The notes under the pieces: generated by a model | Databases searched by the model: none | What the model saw: the letters and a program-made list of their open reading frames with translations, nothing else | What the model was told of the DNA's origin: nothing | DNA from: Mangrovibacterium lignilyticum | Lineage (GTDB): Bacteria; Bacteroidota; Bacteroidia; Bacteroidales; Prolixibacteraceae | Direction of reading: 5' to 3' | DNA length: 64,000 nucleotides | Assembly: GCF_010882175.1 (NCBI RefSeq) | Contig: NZ_WKLH01000001.1 | Coordinates: 310,001 to 374,000 of the forward strand | In this document: positions 10,904 to 20,541 of the stretch, one piece after another | Layout of the letters: every line of letters begins with the position of its first letter | How positions within the stretch are numbered: position 1 is the stretch's first letter | Program-made: the position numbers and the translations under genes

Positions 10904-12856
10904 CTACCAGTTCTTTTGTTTTACCAATTGTTCATGTTCCTCGGTGTACTCAGCCCATTGCTCCATCACCTTTTCCAAATCCCTTTTCAATTGCTCATAG
11001 CTTTCGAAAATCGAGGAATCATTCAGGTTCTCCGGATCAGCCATTTTTGCATCCATTGCTGCAATGTCATCCTCCAGCCGGGCAATCCGGGTTTCCGCTT
11101 GTTCGATAGACTTCTCGAGGCGGGTGATGGACTTATTAATTTCTTTCCGCTCCTCGTAACTCAACTTGTTTTCCTCTGCGGCAGGCTTTTTTTCCGCTTT
11201 AGCGACCGATTGGTTGTTCACCGTTTTCTGCTCCAGCTCTTTCAGCGATTCCAGCTTTTTCTTTTGCAGAAAATCGTAAATGCCCCCCAGGTGCTGTTTC
11301 ACCTTCTTGTGGCGGAACTCATAAACACAATTGACCAACCCATCCAAAAATTCCCGGTCGTGCGAAACAACCAAAACGGTTCCGTCATATTCGGCCAGTG
11401 CTTGCTTCAGCATTTCTTTCGAACGCATATCCAGGTGGTTGGTCGGTTCGTCCATCACCAAAAAGTTGACAGGTTCCAGCATCAGGCGGATCATGGCCAA
11501 ACGGGTTCGCTCGCCCCCGGATAGCACCTTCACTTTCTTATCCACATCTTCGCCTGAAAACATGAACGCACCGAGAATATCGCGAATCTTTGTGCGAACA
11601 TCCCCCACTGCGATTTGATCGATTGTTTCCAGCACCGACAGATTTTCATCCATCAACTGCGCCTGATTTTGCGCAAAATAACCCACCTTCACGTTGTGCC
11701 CTATTTTGAGATCGCCGGTATGATCCAGTTCATTCAGAATAACCCGCGCCAAGGTGGTTTTACCTTCACCGTTTTTACCCACAAAGGCCACTTTATCACC
11801 CCGCTCAATGACCAGGTCAATATCGTTCAGCACTTCAAAATCGCCGTAACTTTTCGACAAACCCTTACATTCGGCGACGATTGTACCGGAACGAATGGCT
11901 GGTGGGAATTTGATATTTAAGCGTGAATTATCATCTTCTTCAACTTCGATGCGATCCAGACGATCCAACATTTTTGAACGTGACTGAACCTGCACAGCCT
12001 TGGTCGCTTTATACCGAAAACGCTCGATAAACTGCTCGGTCTCCTCAATCAGTTTTTGCTGATTGCGATAAGCCGCCAGCTGCGTTTCCTTATTTTCCTT
12101 GCGCAATTCCAGATAGCGCGAGTAGTTGGCTTTATAGTCGTAAGCGCGTCCCATCGAAATCTCGATGGTGCGGTTGGTCACATTGTCCAAAAAGGCTTTA
12201 TCATGCGATACCAGTACCACCGCGCCACTGTAGTTGCTCAGAAAATCTTCGAGCCACTGAATGGATTCAATGTCGAGGTGATTGGTTGGCTCATCGAGCA
12301 AAAATACATCCGGTTTCCGCAACAGAATCTTGGCCAGCTCAATCCGCATGCGCCAGCCCCCGCTAAATTCCGATGTTTGCCGGGTGAAGTCCTTCCGCTC
12401 AAATCCGAGGCCTTTCAGGGTCTGTTCAATTTCGGCCTCCATATTTGTCCCGCCAAACATGAGGTAGCGATCGTTCAGGTCGGTTACATCGTGAATCAAC
12501 TTCATGTAACTATCCGACTCGTAATCTTCGCGGGTAGCAATTTCATTATTCAGTCGCTCTATTTCGTGTTTCATCGACAGAATCTCGTCGAAAGCAGTAC
12601 GGGTTTCTTCAAAAACCGACTTGGTATTCGAAACAACCATGTGCTGTGGCAGGTAACCAATACGAACGTCCTTGGGTTGGGCAACAGTACCTTCGGAAGG
12701 CAATTGTTTCCCGGCCAGAATCTTTAATAGCGTTGATTTTCCGGCGCCGTTTTTTCCCGTCAGACCAATACGGTCCTTGGGAGTAATCAGAAAAGATACT
12801 CCCTTGAATAAATCGTAACCACCAAAACTCACAACTAACTGATCAACCGAAATCAT
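10904..12856 (-). CDS. ABC-F family ATPase (Uup/YheS-type)
   Basis: A 650-residue soluble protein with two ABC cassettes and no membrane segment, typical of ABC-F translation factors. Cassette 1 has Walker A GKNGAGKSTLLK, signature FSGGWRMR and Walker B LLDEPTNHLD. Cassette 2 has GKNGEGKTTLAR, LSGGERTRLAM and VMDEPTNHLD. The linker is basic and a long coiled-coil tail follows (about 560-650). I chose the ATG at 12856 (MISVDQLVVSF), which begins directly at the first cassette; a longer open frame upstream would overlap the divergent gene. Housekeeping ribosome rescue is the usual role; antibiotic protection cannot be excluded. Confidence 0.9.
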   Translation of the reverse strand: MISVDQLVVSFGGYDLFKGVSFLITPKDRIGLTGKNGAGKSTLLKILAGKQLPSEGTVAQPKDVRIGYLPQHMVVSNTKSVFEETRTAFDEILSMKHEIERLNNEIATREDYESDSYMKLIHDVTDLNDRYLMFGGTNMEAEIEQTLKGLGFERKDFTRQTSEFSGGWRMRIELAKILLRKPDVFLLDEPTNHLDIESIQWLEDFLSNYSGAVVLVSHDKAFLDNVTNRTIEISMGRAYDYKANYSRYLELRKENKETQLAAYRNQQKLIEETEQFIERFRYKATKAVQVQSRSKMLDRLDRIEVEEDDNSRLNIKFPPAIRSGTIVAECKGLSKSYGDFEVLNDIDLVIERGDKVAFVGKNGEGKTTLARVILNELDHTGDLKIGHNVKVGYFAQNQAQLMDENLSVLETIDQIAVGDVRTKIRDILGAFMFSGEDVDKKVKVLSGGERTRLAMIRLMLEPVNFLVMDEPTNHLDMRSKEMLKQALAEYDGTVLVVSHDREFLDGLVNCVYEFRHKKVKQHLGGIYDFLQKKKLESLKELEQKTVNNQSVAKAEKKPAAEENKLSYEERKEINKSITRLEKSIEQAETRIARLEDDIAAMDAKMADPENLNDSSIFESYEQLKRDLEKVMEQWAEYTEEHEQLVKQKNW

Positions 12857-12879
12857 AAGCAAACTAAAAATTTGAAGTG

Positions 12880-12887
12880 CAAAGATA
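12880..12887 (-). promoter_or_regulatory. Candidate -7 box for the ABC-F gene
   Basis: The minus strand reads TATCTTTG, fitting TAnnTTTG, 24 bp before the ATG at 12856. The -33 box is weak. Its position supports the shorter start. Confidence 0.45.
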
Positions 12888-12981
12888 ACAGAAACATCCA
12901 AAGATTGCGACAAGATGCCGTGATCTGCCAAAGCATGAAAGCCATCAAATTCGTATCTTCGGCTTTTCAAATTACAACAGC

Positions 12982-13680
12982 ATGAAACCACTCCGCATTC
13001 ACGTATTCCAGCATGTGTTGTTTGAAGGCCCCGGCTGTCTGACCAACTGGTTCGAACAAAACAACTGCACCGTTGCGTACACCCGTTTCTATGAACCTGA
13101 GTTTGAAATCCCGGCGCTCGACAGCTTTGACCGCCTGGTAGTAATGGGCGGCCCGATGAGTGTTAACGATGACGAACAATACCCGTGGTTGAACGCCGAA
13201 AAGGCCACAATTAACGAAGCAGTTGAACGGGGCAAATCGGTGGTTGGCATTTGCCTGGGATCGCAACTCATTGCCAGCGCTTTGGGACAGCGTATTTATC
13301 CGAACACGTTTGCAGAGATTGGCTGGTTCCCCATTGTTAAAACGGCCGGAGCGAAGGACGAACAGCTGCTGCGCGATTTTCAGCATGAAACCATCGTCTT
13401 TCACTGGCATGGCGACACCTTCGACATTCCGCCACAGGCAAGCCACCTGTTTTATTCGGAAGCCTGCCCCAACCAATCGTTTGTAATTGGCAACAAGGTT
13501 CTGGCTTTACAGTTTCACCTGGAAGTTACCGAAGAAAGTTTGGAAGGCATGCTGGAACATGTTGGCGGCGAGTTGAAAGATGATCGTTTCGTTCAGGATA
13601 AAACGATCATTCGCGCCAATTACCCGCGAATGGGAGCCAACAACCAACTGCTTTTCCGGCTGATGGACCTGCTCGATTAG
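12982..13680 (+). CDS. Class I glutamine amidotransferase (GMP synthase-like GATase1)
   Basis: A 232-residue stand-alone GATase1 domain. The nucleophile elbow is GICLGSQ (Cys about 88), and the catalytic His-Glu pair is in QFHLEVTEE (about 175). The motif FHWHGDTF is typical of the PF00117 GMP-synthase-like subgroup. There is no synthetase domain, so the partner or substrate is unknown; some relatives hydrolyse gamma-glutamyl compounds. It is divergent from the ABC-F gene, with TATCTTCG at 12954-12961 as a weak -7 box. A 41-bp tandem array begins 25 bp after the stop. Confidence 0.85.
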   Translation: MKPLRIHVFQHVLFEGPGCLTNWFEQNNCTVAYTRFYEPEFEIPALDSFDRLVVMGGPMSVNDDEQYPWLNAEKATINEAVERGKSVVGICLGSQLIASALGQRIYPNTFAEIGWFPIVKTAGAKDEQLLRDFQHETIVFHWHGDTFDIPPQASHLFYSEACPNQSFVIGNKVLALQFHLEVTEESLEGMLEHVGGELKDDRFVQDKTIIRANYPRMGANNQLLFRLMDLLD

Positions 13681-13704
13681 CTCGTGAACAGCTCCAAAGT
13701 GTCG

Positions 13705-13922
13705 TCGAAATTTTCGAAAGCGCCAAAAGAGCCCGTTTCGAGCTGTCGAAATTTTCGAAAGCACCAAATGAGTCCGTTTCACCCTTTCGAAATTTTCGAC
13801 AGCATGAAAAGAGTCCGTTTGGACCCGTCGAAATTTTCGACAGCATGAAATGAGTCCGTTTGGGCCTGTCGAAATTTTCGACGGCATGAAAAGACCCCAA
13901 ACGGGCCTGTCGAAAATTTCGG
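13705..13922. repeat. Tandem array 1: 41-bp units with a TCGAAATTTTCGA core
   Basis: Core starts at 13705, 13746, 13787, 13828, 13869 and 13910 are each exactly 41 bp apart. The core TCGAAA-T-TTTCGA is a perfect 6+6 dyad around one base; the last copy is altered (TCGAAAATTTCGG). The intervening part follows the pattern (C/G)AAA(A/T)GAGTCCGTTT with variation. The array lies between two convergent genes, the amidotransferase and the DUF748 gene. There are no unique spacers, so it is not a CRISPR array. Confidence 0.9.
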
Positions 13923-13978
13923 CGACAAAAATCGCATGGAAAGGTGCGTTCCCGTGCAGCAAGCCGGGACAACAGGAC

Positions 13979-16129
13979 TTATTTCAACGACACTTCAACT
14001 TTAAATTCGGGACGACGGATCTCTGCCGGCAGGTTTTCCAAATCGGCTGTGCTAACATGCACGTTTTCCGCCGGAATGCCTTGCTCGGTGAAATAGTTCT
14101 TTATCATTGTATTCCTGGTGTTCAGCAAGTCGCCAAAAGCCACATCAACATCGGTCACCGGAATATATTTCGAACATGCCATTTCAACGCCCAGCGTATC
14201 AGCTCCCGGCAGTTGATTGGTTAAAAAGCGCATGAACTTCTGATCGTCATCTGCCGGCCATTCGGCTTCGCTGCCTTCGGCCATGAATTTTGTTTTTGCC
14301 AGTTTCACCGCCAATTTTTCCTTTTCAAGCTGCTCATTTGTCCGCTGAATAAAGCTGACCAGCAACTCCGGTTTCCGATGCATAATTTTGCTCAACGATT
14401 GCAACGTCTCAATTTGTTTTTCCTCGAGCGAATCCTGAACATACGCCAATTGCAGGTACTCCAGCTTCTCCGGATCGGTTCCCACCAAACCCGACATCGC
14501 CTTAAACGGCGACAAGGCCGCTTTGGACAGCACATTCAGGAAGGCTCCCCATATAATTTTCCCCAGCTTAAATTTCGGATCATCTGTCGATCCGGTAACC
14601 GGCATATTGATGTCAATGTTATCGTTGGCATCCTTCATCACGTAAAGCCCCAGGCGAATCGGCACCTTCATATAAGGCTTATCGCTGGTTTTCTTTCCGA
14701 ACTCGAGTTCACCAACGTGTATGTCATTCTCGTTATTCAACTTGCCACCGCCCATTTTCACCATGATGTCGTAGTTGAACCAACCCTGCGTAAATGGTGA
14801 AGCAATGTAATATTCCGAATAGGGCGAAAAACTCACCAGGTCGAGATTGGTCAGTTTCGCTTCCAGCAGAAAGTCGTACATGTCCGTCAGGTTCAATTTC
14901 GTCGTTCCTTTTATGTAGCCCGACTTGTTAATGTTCGACGAGAACGCAATCGGAATATTGGTTGAATTATCGGACAGGTTTTGCAGGTTCACGTCCAGAT
15001 CCGTCAGATCGACCTGGCATTTTCGGTTCAGTGTATTATCGACAAAGCGAAGTTTTCCTTTGTTCACAATCAGCGTATCGATGGCGTACGATGTCGTCAC
15101 CTCGTCGCCTTTTTCAACCGTAACCTGAACGGACTGCGTGGTATCGGAAGCCAGGTAAGGCGCAAACAGGCGCTCCATATTGGTCGTTTCTTTGCTTCGC
15201 GTAATCAATAGTTCGGGCTCGTCGATCTCGAATGACGAGAAATCGAAGCTGAACGTCTTCAGATTGATGTTTTTTATGCGAGTGCGCGCTTCAGGAATGG
15301 CAAGAACCGTCTCCCCCTGCGCATCGATCACCGAAATGTCGTTCAATTGCCCTGAACCGGTCACCTCAATATTCATCAGGTCGTCCATGCTTCCGTTAAT
15401 CTTTATATCCGATGTCAACAGGGCATTTATCGACTGCACATCCACAAAATCCCGCATGTAATTGCCCAACGGGTTAATTTGAATGTCTTTGGTATTGATA
15501 TCAATTTCGTAAGTCGCCGCCTCGTTGTCAACCAGCGCCTTCACCTGTACCAATCCCTGGTCGCCAAGGCTGAACTCCGCGCCAACGTTCGATTGCTTGT
15601 TGTCCCAGGCGATTAAGGGCAGGTCAAAATTGAGGTTTGTAACGGCAATGCGGTTCTCCACCGGCTGGTCGTACAAACGAATCTCGCCGTTCGTTAAACT
15701 AATATTGTATAAGCTGAACCGGACCAGTTCGTCGCTCGTGCTTTCTGCGGCAACGGTAGTATCGGCTTCCGGTATCAAATCTGTAAAATTATAGCCCTCG
15801 TGGTACTGCTCAACACTAATGAGCGGATCGACAACCGATATTTTTGAAAAAGAATACTCTTTCCGAAATAATTTCCAGGGACTAAAATCGACTTCCAGCT
15901 CCCGCACAGAAAGAAAACTGTCGACCGCGTTCTTTTCGTAGACCACCAAATCACTGACTGTTACAGCAACATTCAGGTAGTCGAAATGCAAATCGCTGAT
16001 GCTAACCTTTCGGCCAACCAGCTCTTCGCCGTTTTTATTCACGTAGTTTTTGACTATTGATGAGAGAAAAATGAGAACAATGCCAATTACCAGGACCAGT
16101 ATTCCCGGAATGAGATAGCGTTTTTTCAT
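13979..16129 (-). CDS. AsmA-like DUF748 envelope protein
   Basis: A 716-residue protein anchored by one N-terminal helix (KKRYLIPGILVLVIGIVLIF), with a long periplasmic beta-rich region. The order of short modules matches DUF748/AsmA-like proteins: ISDLHFDYLNVAVTVSDLVV near 45-65, LSVRELEVDFSPWKLFRKEY near 80, then repeated linked strands. Related proteins form groove-like bridges implicated in envelope lipid transport or assembly. I start at the ATG at 16129 and not at the in-frame GTG nine bases upstream, because GTGGAAGTT then looks like the ribosome-binding region. It is divergent from rlmD. Confidence 0.75.
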   Translation of the reverse strand: MKKRYLIPGILVLVIGIVLIFLSSIVKNYVNKNGEELVGRKVSISDLHFDYLNVAVTVSDLVVYEKNAVDSFLSVRELEVDFSPWKLFRKEYSFSKISVVDPLISVEQYHEGYNFTDLIPEADTTVAAESTSDELVRFSLYNISLTNGEIRLYDQPVENRIAVTNLNFDLPLIAWDNKQSNVGAEFSLGDQGLVQVKALVDNEAATYEIDINTKDIQINPLGNYMRDFVDVQSINALLTSDIKINGSMDDLMNIEVTGSGQLNDISVIDAQGETVLAIPEARTRIKNINLKTFSFDFSSFEIDEPELLITRSKETTNMERLFAPYLASDTTQSVQVTVEKGDEVTTSYAIDTLIVNKGKLRFVDNTLNRKCQVDLTDLDVNLQNLSDNSTNIPIAFSSNINKSGYIKGTTKLNLTDMYDFLLEAKLTNLDLVSFSPYSEYYIASPFTQGWFNYDIMVKMGGGKLNNENDIHVGELEFGKKTSDKPYMKVPIRLGLYVMKDANDNIDINMPVTGSTDDPKFKLGKIIWGAFLNVLSKAALSPFKAMSGLVGTDPEKLEYLQLAYVQDSLEEKQIETLQSLSKIMHRKPELLVSFIQRTNEQLEKEKLAVKLAKTKFMAEGSEAEWPADDDQKFMRFLTNQLPGADTLGVEMACSKYIPVTDVDVAFGDLLNTRNTMIKNYFTEQGIPAENVHVSTADLENLPAEIRRPEFKVEVSLK

Positions 16130-16151
16130 AACTTCCACTTAATATGAATAA

Positions 16152-16159
16152 CAAAAATA
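16152..16159 (-). promoter_or_regulatory. Candidate -7 box for the DUF748 gene
   Basis: The minus strand reads TATTTTTG 22 bp before the ATG at 16129, fitting TAnnTTTG. The -33 region is poor. Confidence 0.4.
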
Positions 16160-16258
16160 TGAATTATGAAAGAAAAGTAGAATTGAACCAGCATTACTTT
16201 TCGATAGCATGCCATTAATATTCGAATTCATCTTTATCCTTGAGCCAAACATCGCTGA

Positions 16259-16292
16259 TTTGTTTTTGGTTTCGCCTATTTCGCTATTTTTG
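16259..16292 (+). promoter_or_regulatory. Promoter of rlmD
   Basis: A TTTG (16259-16262, with a second at 16265-16268) precedes TATTTTTG (16285-16292). This is the Bacteroidota promoter layout and sits 16 bp before the ATG at 16309. Confidence 0.55.
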
Positions 16293-16308
16293 CACAAATT
16301 TATTTTCA

Positions 16309-17724
16309 ATGGGAAGAAGCAGAAAAAACAAGCCACTTTTTGAAGAAGTTGAGATAACTGATATTGGCGCCGAAGGCAAAGCGATTGCCCGTGTAAACGA
16401 CATGGTGGTATTCACCACCCACGTTATTCCGGGAGATGTTGTCGACTTGCAGGTTACCAAGAAACGCAAAAGCTATATGGAAGCCCGCGTGACCAGGATC
16501 CACAAAAAATCGCCGGACCGGCAGGAAGCCTTTTGCAGCCACTTTGGAACATGCGGCGGTTGTAAATGGCAATTTCTTCCTTACGAAAAACAACTCTTTT
16601 ACAAGCAAAAACAAGTTGCCGACCAGCTACGTCGCCTTGGACGCATCGAACTTCCGGAGATTTCTCCGATTTTGGGATCGGCCAAAGATACCTTTTACCG
16701 CAATAAGCTCGAATTTAGCTTTTCGAACAAACGCTGGCTGACATTTGAAGAAATGGACCAGGAAATGGACCAAAGCAAAATGAATGCGTTGGGATTTCAC
16801 ATTCCCGGCCTGTTCGATAAGATTATCAACATCGATAAATGCTGGTTGCAACCCGACCCGTCCAATCCCCTTCGTAATTTCATTCGCGACTACGCGTTGA
16901 AAAATGAACTGACGTTCTTTGATATCCGTCAGCAGGAAGGTTTTTTACGCAACATGATTGTTCGCACCTCATCGACCGGCGAAAATATGCTTATTGTCTC
17001 GTTTTATCACGAAGACGAAGAAGCAAGAATCGGTTTGCTGAATGCCGTTGCCAATCAGTTTCCGGAACTTACATCGATTATGTATGTCATCAACTCGAAG
17101 GCAAACGATACGATTTCGGACCAGGAGATTATCAGTTATAAAGGACCTGATCATATTTTCGAGGAAATGGAAGGCCTTCGCTTCAAGATCGGCCCGAAAA
17201 GCTTTTACCAAACCAACTCGGAACAAGCTTACGAACTGTATAAAGTTACCCGCGATTTTGCTGAATTAAAAGGTGACGAGATTGTCTACGATTTATATAC
17301 CGGCACAGGGACCATCGCGAACTTTGTGGCCAAAAAGGCGCAAAAGGTTGTCGGCATTGAGTATGTTCCGGAAGCCATTGAGGATGCCAAAATAAACTCG
17401 GCCATCAATGAGATCGACAATACCCTGTTTTTTGCCGGCGATATGAAGAACGTCTTAAACGAAGCCTTCATCCGCGAGCACGGGAAGCCCGAGGTAATTA
17501 TTACCGATCCGCCGCGCGCCGGAATGCACGAGGATGTGGTGAAAACCATCCTGTCCGCTTCGCCCGAAAAAATTGTTTATGTAAGCTGCAACCCGGCCAC
17601 GCAAGCCCGCGACCTGGCCCTGCTGGACGAAGCCTACCAGGTAAGCAAAATACAGCCGGTGGATATGTTCCCTCATACTCACCATGTTGAAAACGTTGTT
17701 CAGTTAATTCGCAGAAACCGATAA
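16309..17724 (+). CDS. rlmD: 23S rRNA (uracil-C5)-methyltransferase, RlmD/TrmA family
   Basis: A 471-residue SAM-dependent m5U methyltransferase. It has an N-terminal TRAM domain (ITDIGAEGKAIARV...PGDVVDLQV), an iron-sulfur cluster region with CSHFGTCGGCKW (about 76-87), and the catalytic domain with FYQTNSEQAYELY, the SAM loop YDLYTGTGTIANF (about 325) and DPPRAGMHEDV. The nucleophile region is VSCNPATQARDL. Bacteroidota carry one to three such paralogues, so the exact position (U747, U1939 or both) is uncertain. The ATG at 16309 begins at the TRAM domain and lies just downstream of the promoter; an in-frame upstream ATG would overlap it. Confidence 0.88.
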   Translation: MGRSRKNKPLFEEVEITDIGAEGKAIARVNDMVVFTTHVIPGDVVDLQVTKKRKSYMEARVTRIHKKSPDRQEAFCSHFGTCGGCKWQFLPYEKQLFYKQKQVADQLRRLGRIELPEISPILGSAKDTFYRNKLEFSFSNKRWLTFEEMDQEMDQSKMNALGFHIPGLFDKIINIDKCWLQPDPSNPLRNFIRDYALKNELTFFDIRQQEGFLRNMIVRTSSTGENMLIVSFYHEDEEARIGLLNAVANQFPELTSIMYVINSKANDTISDQEIISYKGPDHIFEEMEGLRFKIGPKSFYQTNSEQAYELYKVTRDFAELKGDEIVYDLYTGTGTIANFVAKKAQKVVGIEYVPEAIEDAKINSAINEIDNTLFFAGDMKNVLNEAFIREHGKPEVIITDPPRAGMHEDVVKTILSASPEKIVYVSCNPATQARDLALLDEAYQVSKIQPVDMFPHTHHVENVVQLIRRNR

Positions 17725-17778
17725 ACCTTTAATTTTCACATTTGTTTCCACAATTAAATTAAACAGGAAGGCTTTATA

Positions 17779-18546
17779 ATGATCGCTATTATTTCACCAG
17801 CAAAATCACTTGATTTCGAAACAAAACCGGTTACTCAAAAACATTCGGAGCTTGATTTTCTTGCCGAGTCAACGAAGCTCAACTCGGTGATGAAAAAGCT
17901 GAAAACAAATGATTTGGTTAAGATGATGGGGATTTCCGCCAAATTGGCCAGCCTGAATGTCGATCGAAACCTGTCGTGGGCGCCGCCATTTACTCCCGAA
18001 AATGCCAAGCAGGCTATTTTGGCTTTCAACGGTGATGTGTATTCGGGGCTACAAGCAGATACTTTCTCGGAAGAGCAATTTGATTTTGTGCAGGATCATC
18101 TGCGAATTCTCTCCGGTCTTTACGGCGTGCTGAAACCCCTCGACTTAATTCAGCCTTACCGTTTAGAAATGGGAATCAAACTGCCCGTCGAAAAGAGTAA
18201 GGATTTGTACCAATTCTGGCAACACAAAATCACTGAAAAGATCAATGCGCTAATGGCCGAGAACGATGGTGTCTTGATTAATTTAGCGTCAGTCGAATAC
18301 TTTAAATCAATCGACCAATCGAAATTTAAAGGGAAAATCATTACGCCGGAGTTTAAAGACAACAAAGACGGAAAATATAAGATCATTTCGTTCTACGCCA
18401 AAAGAGCACGCGGGTTAATGTGCCGGTTTATGGTTGAAAACAAGATTACAAACCCGGAAGAGCTTAAAGCTTTTGATATGGAAGGCTACCATTTGAACAA
18501 CGAATTAACCAATGGTAACAAGTGGGTTTTCACCCGCGATAAATAA
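17779..18546 (+). CDS. yaaA: Peroxide stress protein YaaA (UPF0246)
   Basis: A 255-residue cytoplasmic protein of the YaaA/DUF328 family. It starts MIAIISPAKSLDF and carries the family blocks SVEYFKSID and GKIITPEFKD, RARGLMCRFMV, and the C-terminal NGNKWVFTR. E. coli YaaA is OxyR-induced and lowers free intracellular iron during peroxide stress; DNA binding has also been reported for the family. It lies 54 bp after rlmD in the same direction and may be co-transcribed; there is no terminator between them. Confidence 0.92.
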   Translation: MIAIISPAKSLDFETKPVTQKHSELDFLAESTKLNSVMKKLKTNDLVKMMGISAKLASLNVDRNLSWAPPFTPENAKQAILAFNGDVYSGLQADTFSEEQFDFVQDHLRILSGLYGVLKPLDLIQPYRLEMGIKLPVEKSKDLYQFWQHKITEKINALMAENDGVLINLASVEYFKSIDQSKFKGKIITPEFKDNKDGKYKIISFYAKRARGLMCRFMVENKITNPEELKAFDMEGYHLNNELTNGNKWVFTRDK

Positions 18547-18586
18547 TTGCAAAAAATTCCGGAGCCGCAAGGGTTGCATCGGGCAA

Positions 18587-18619
18587 TTTGCCATCTATCT
18601 GATAATGTTCTTATCTTTG
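18587..18619 (+). promoter_or_regulatory. Promoter of folE
   Basis: TTTG (18587-18590), then 21 bases, then TATCTTTG (18612-18619). This is a close match to the Bacteroidota consensus and gives a leader of about 35 nt. Confidence 0.65.
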
Positions 18620-18659
18620 TGGACCTAAACCGGGTTTCCCGGAACTTACAAATACAAAC

Positions 18660-19277
18660 ATGGAAGATTCATATAACGGAGATTTTAGCGGTTACCAACG
18701 CATTGATCGCTTTGATGAGAAACTGACCGATCAAATTAGCGAACATTATTCCGGCATCATTCACCTATTGGGTGAAGATACCAGCCGAGAAGGTTTGCAA
18801 AAAACGCCGGTACGTGTAGCCAAAGCCATGCAATTTTTGCTTCAGGGCTACGACCAGGACCCGGAAGCGATGATCCGCAAAGCGATGTTCCGCGAAGATT
18901 ACAGCCAGATGGTGATCGTAAAAGATATCGAGATCTATTCCATGTGCGAACACCACATGCTCCCGTTTATTGGCAAAGCACATGTAGGCTACATTCCCGA
19001 TGGGTACATTACCGGTCTGAGCAAAATCGCTCGTGTGGTTGATGCTTTCGCCCGTCGCCTGCAGGTACAGGAGCGTTTGACCAGTCAAATTAAAGACTGC
19101 ATTCAACAAACCCTAAACCCGCTGGGCGTTGCCGTCGTTATTGAAGCTCAACACTTGTGTATGCAAATGCGTGGGGTTCAAAAACAGCATTCGGTGACGA
19201 CCACTTCCGATTTCACCGGCGCCTTTCAACGCGTTGCCACGCGCGAAGAATTCATCCGGCTGATTAGTTCAAAATAA
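18660..19277 (+). CDS. folE: GTP cyclohydrolase I
   Basis: A 205-residue homodecameric enzyme converting GTP to 7,8-dihydroneopterin triphosphate, the first step of folate/pterin synthesis. Zinc ligands and catalytic residues are visible: [19 protein letters not shown] (Cys about 96, His about 99), [11 protein letters not shown], and [13 protein letters not shown] (Cys about 167). The length and the zinc-dependent type IA pattern are canonical. Its own promoter lies directly upstream. Confidence 0.97.
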   Translation: MEDSYNGDFSGYQRIDRFDEKLTDQISEHYSGIIHLLGEDTSREGLQKTPVRVAKAMQFLLQGYDQDPEAMIRKAMFREDYSQMVIVKDIEIYSMCEHHMLPFIGKAHVGYIPDGYITGLSKIARVVDAFARRLQVQERLTSQIKDCIQQTLNPLGVAVVIEAQHLCMQMRGVQKQHSVTTTSDFTGAFQRVATREEFIRLISSK

Positions 19278-19630
19278 GAAGCATTCGTTCTGCAATAGCC
19301 GGTATTACTGCGTTAATCGTGATTTTTTGTCCCTATCAGCCTTCGGATCATTCATTCCCGCATTGCCCGAATAACCACTCCGGCAAATGATTCTGCATCA
19401 GGCTAAATAACGAGCTAAAAATCGACCAATTTGAAAGTTAATCGGGATCACCCACTGACTGTTCATTAACTTTCTGAAAAAATCAGTTTCATTTTTCTAC
19501 AGGCCAATATTTTTATATTATTTTTAGCACAAAATCACGAGCTACATCAGGCAATTCAGCATGTATTGCCCGATTACATTGCAAATGATTGAGAGCTAAT
19601 TCACCAAAAACGAATATTAAACTATCACCA
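19278..19630 (+). other. Intergenic region with no recognisable feature
   Basis: 353 bp between folE and the next lipoprotein gene. It is AT-rich towards the 3' end, where TAnnTTT-like stretches occur near 19510-19530 but without the final G. I see no tRNA, clear terminator or small gene. Confidence 0.4.
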
Positions 19631-20458
19631 ATGAATATGAAAAGAACATACCAACTAGTTTCTCTGGCTCTTCTCGCTGGATTTCTGTCTCCTGTATTTC
19701 AATCCTGCACTGGCAAATCACCCAAAAAAGACACTGCCGAAGTAGCCGAAGAAGCCATCAAAAAGGAAATCGAAGAATATACTTACCCACTTCCTTCAAC
19801 TTTTGAAGTGACCAACATGCTGAACTCAATTGAAGCCAGCTTTATCGTAGGTATTTCCAACGATCCGGAAAAAGCGGAAAGCTATTTTGAAGAAAAAGCC
19901 AAAGCCCTGAACCTCGGTATTTATACTGCTGACCTGGCTTATGCGACCACCTACAATCAAAAATCAGAAGTTCAAGCCTACTTTACCTCATGCGAAAATC
20001 TAATTAGAGAATTGGACTTTACTTCTGCTTTTGACGAAAATTTGCCTGATGAGATTGATGCAAATTTGGACAATAAAGAAAAACTGGTTGAGATCGTAAC
20101 CGGAATGTTCCAAAATGCTTATTCATACCTCAACAAACAAGGCCGTACCGAATTGTCTTACCTGGTATTGACCGGATCAGTTGTTGAAGGTCTTTATCTG
20201 ACCACACATATTTCTGAAAATACCTTCCAGAATCCTAAAATTATTGAAGCGATCATTTTCCAAAAAGAGGCCTTAGTGGATATGGAAAAAATGATGGAAC
20301 CCTTAAAGGATTCTGAAATGTTGAAGGATGTTTACAAGGATATCCAAAGCATTAATGCAATCTATGCATTGGAAGAAGGTTCAACTGCAATGACCGAGAC
20401 ACAAGTATTGAAACTGACAGAGACTGTAAGTAATATCAGAGCAGCATACGTGCAGTAA
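19631..20458 (+). CDS. Conserved lipoprotein of unknown function
   Basis: A 275-residue protein. The N-terminus MKRTYQLVSLALLAGFLSPVFQSC ends in a lipobox-like FQSC, so a lipid-anchored envelope protein is expected. The rest is acidic and helical (EVAEEAIKKEIEEY; EASFIVGISNDPEKAESYF; TADLAYATTYNQKSEVQAYF), with no enzyme motif I recognise. I use the ATG at 19631; a second at 19637 would also give a signal peptide. It is followed 84 bp later by the large ABC exporter in the same direction, with a hairpin between them. A link to that transporter is only inferred. Confidence 0.7.
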   Translation: MNMKRTYQLVSLALLAGFLSPVFQSCTGKSPKKDTAEVAEEAIKKEIEEYTYPLPSTFEVTNMLNSIEASFIVGISNDPEKAESYFEEKAKALNLGIYTADLAYATTYNQKSEVQAYFTSCENLIRELDFTSAFDENLPDEIDANLDNKEKLVEIVTGMFQNAYSYLNKQGRTELSYLVLTGSVVEGLYLTTHISENTFQNPKIIEAIIFQKEALVDMEKMMEPLKDSEMLKDVYKDIQSINAIYALEEGSTAMTETQVLKLTETVSNIRAAYVQ

Positions 20459-20477
20459 TTCAGTTTTATTCGATAAC

Positions 20478-20527
20478 AATAGGGTTTTTGTAACCGCTGC
20501 TGACCGGCTACAAAGACCCTATTTTGT
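20478..20527 (+). terminator. Hairpin terminator between the lipoprotein and ABC exporter genes
   Basis: Outer arms AATAGGGT (20478-20485) and ACCCTATT (20516-20523), plus inner TTTGTA/TACAAA pairs and a CCG/CGG-type pairing, form a long stem followed by TTTTG. It probably ends the lipoprotein transcript or limits read-through. Confidence 0.65.
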
Positions 20528-20541
20528 TAAAATTGCCGTGT

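Noticed and set aside
13705-13922. Repeat-encoded open frames and CRISPR-like periodicity in array 1
   Set aside because: Several open frames cross the array on both strands only because the unit lacks stops. Units are contiguous and alike, without unique spacers or cas genes, so it is neither coding nor a CRISPR array.
16139-16336. Minus-strand open frame of 65 codons between the DUF748 and rlmD genes
   Set aside because: It covers the divergent promoter region and has no recognisable domain or start context.
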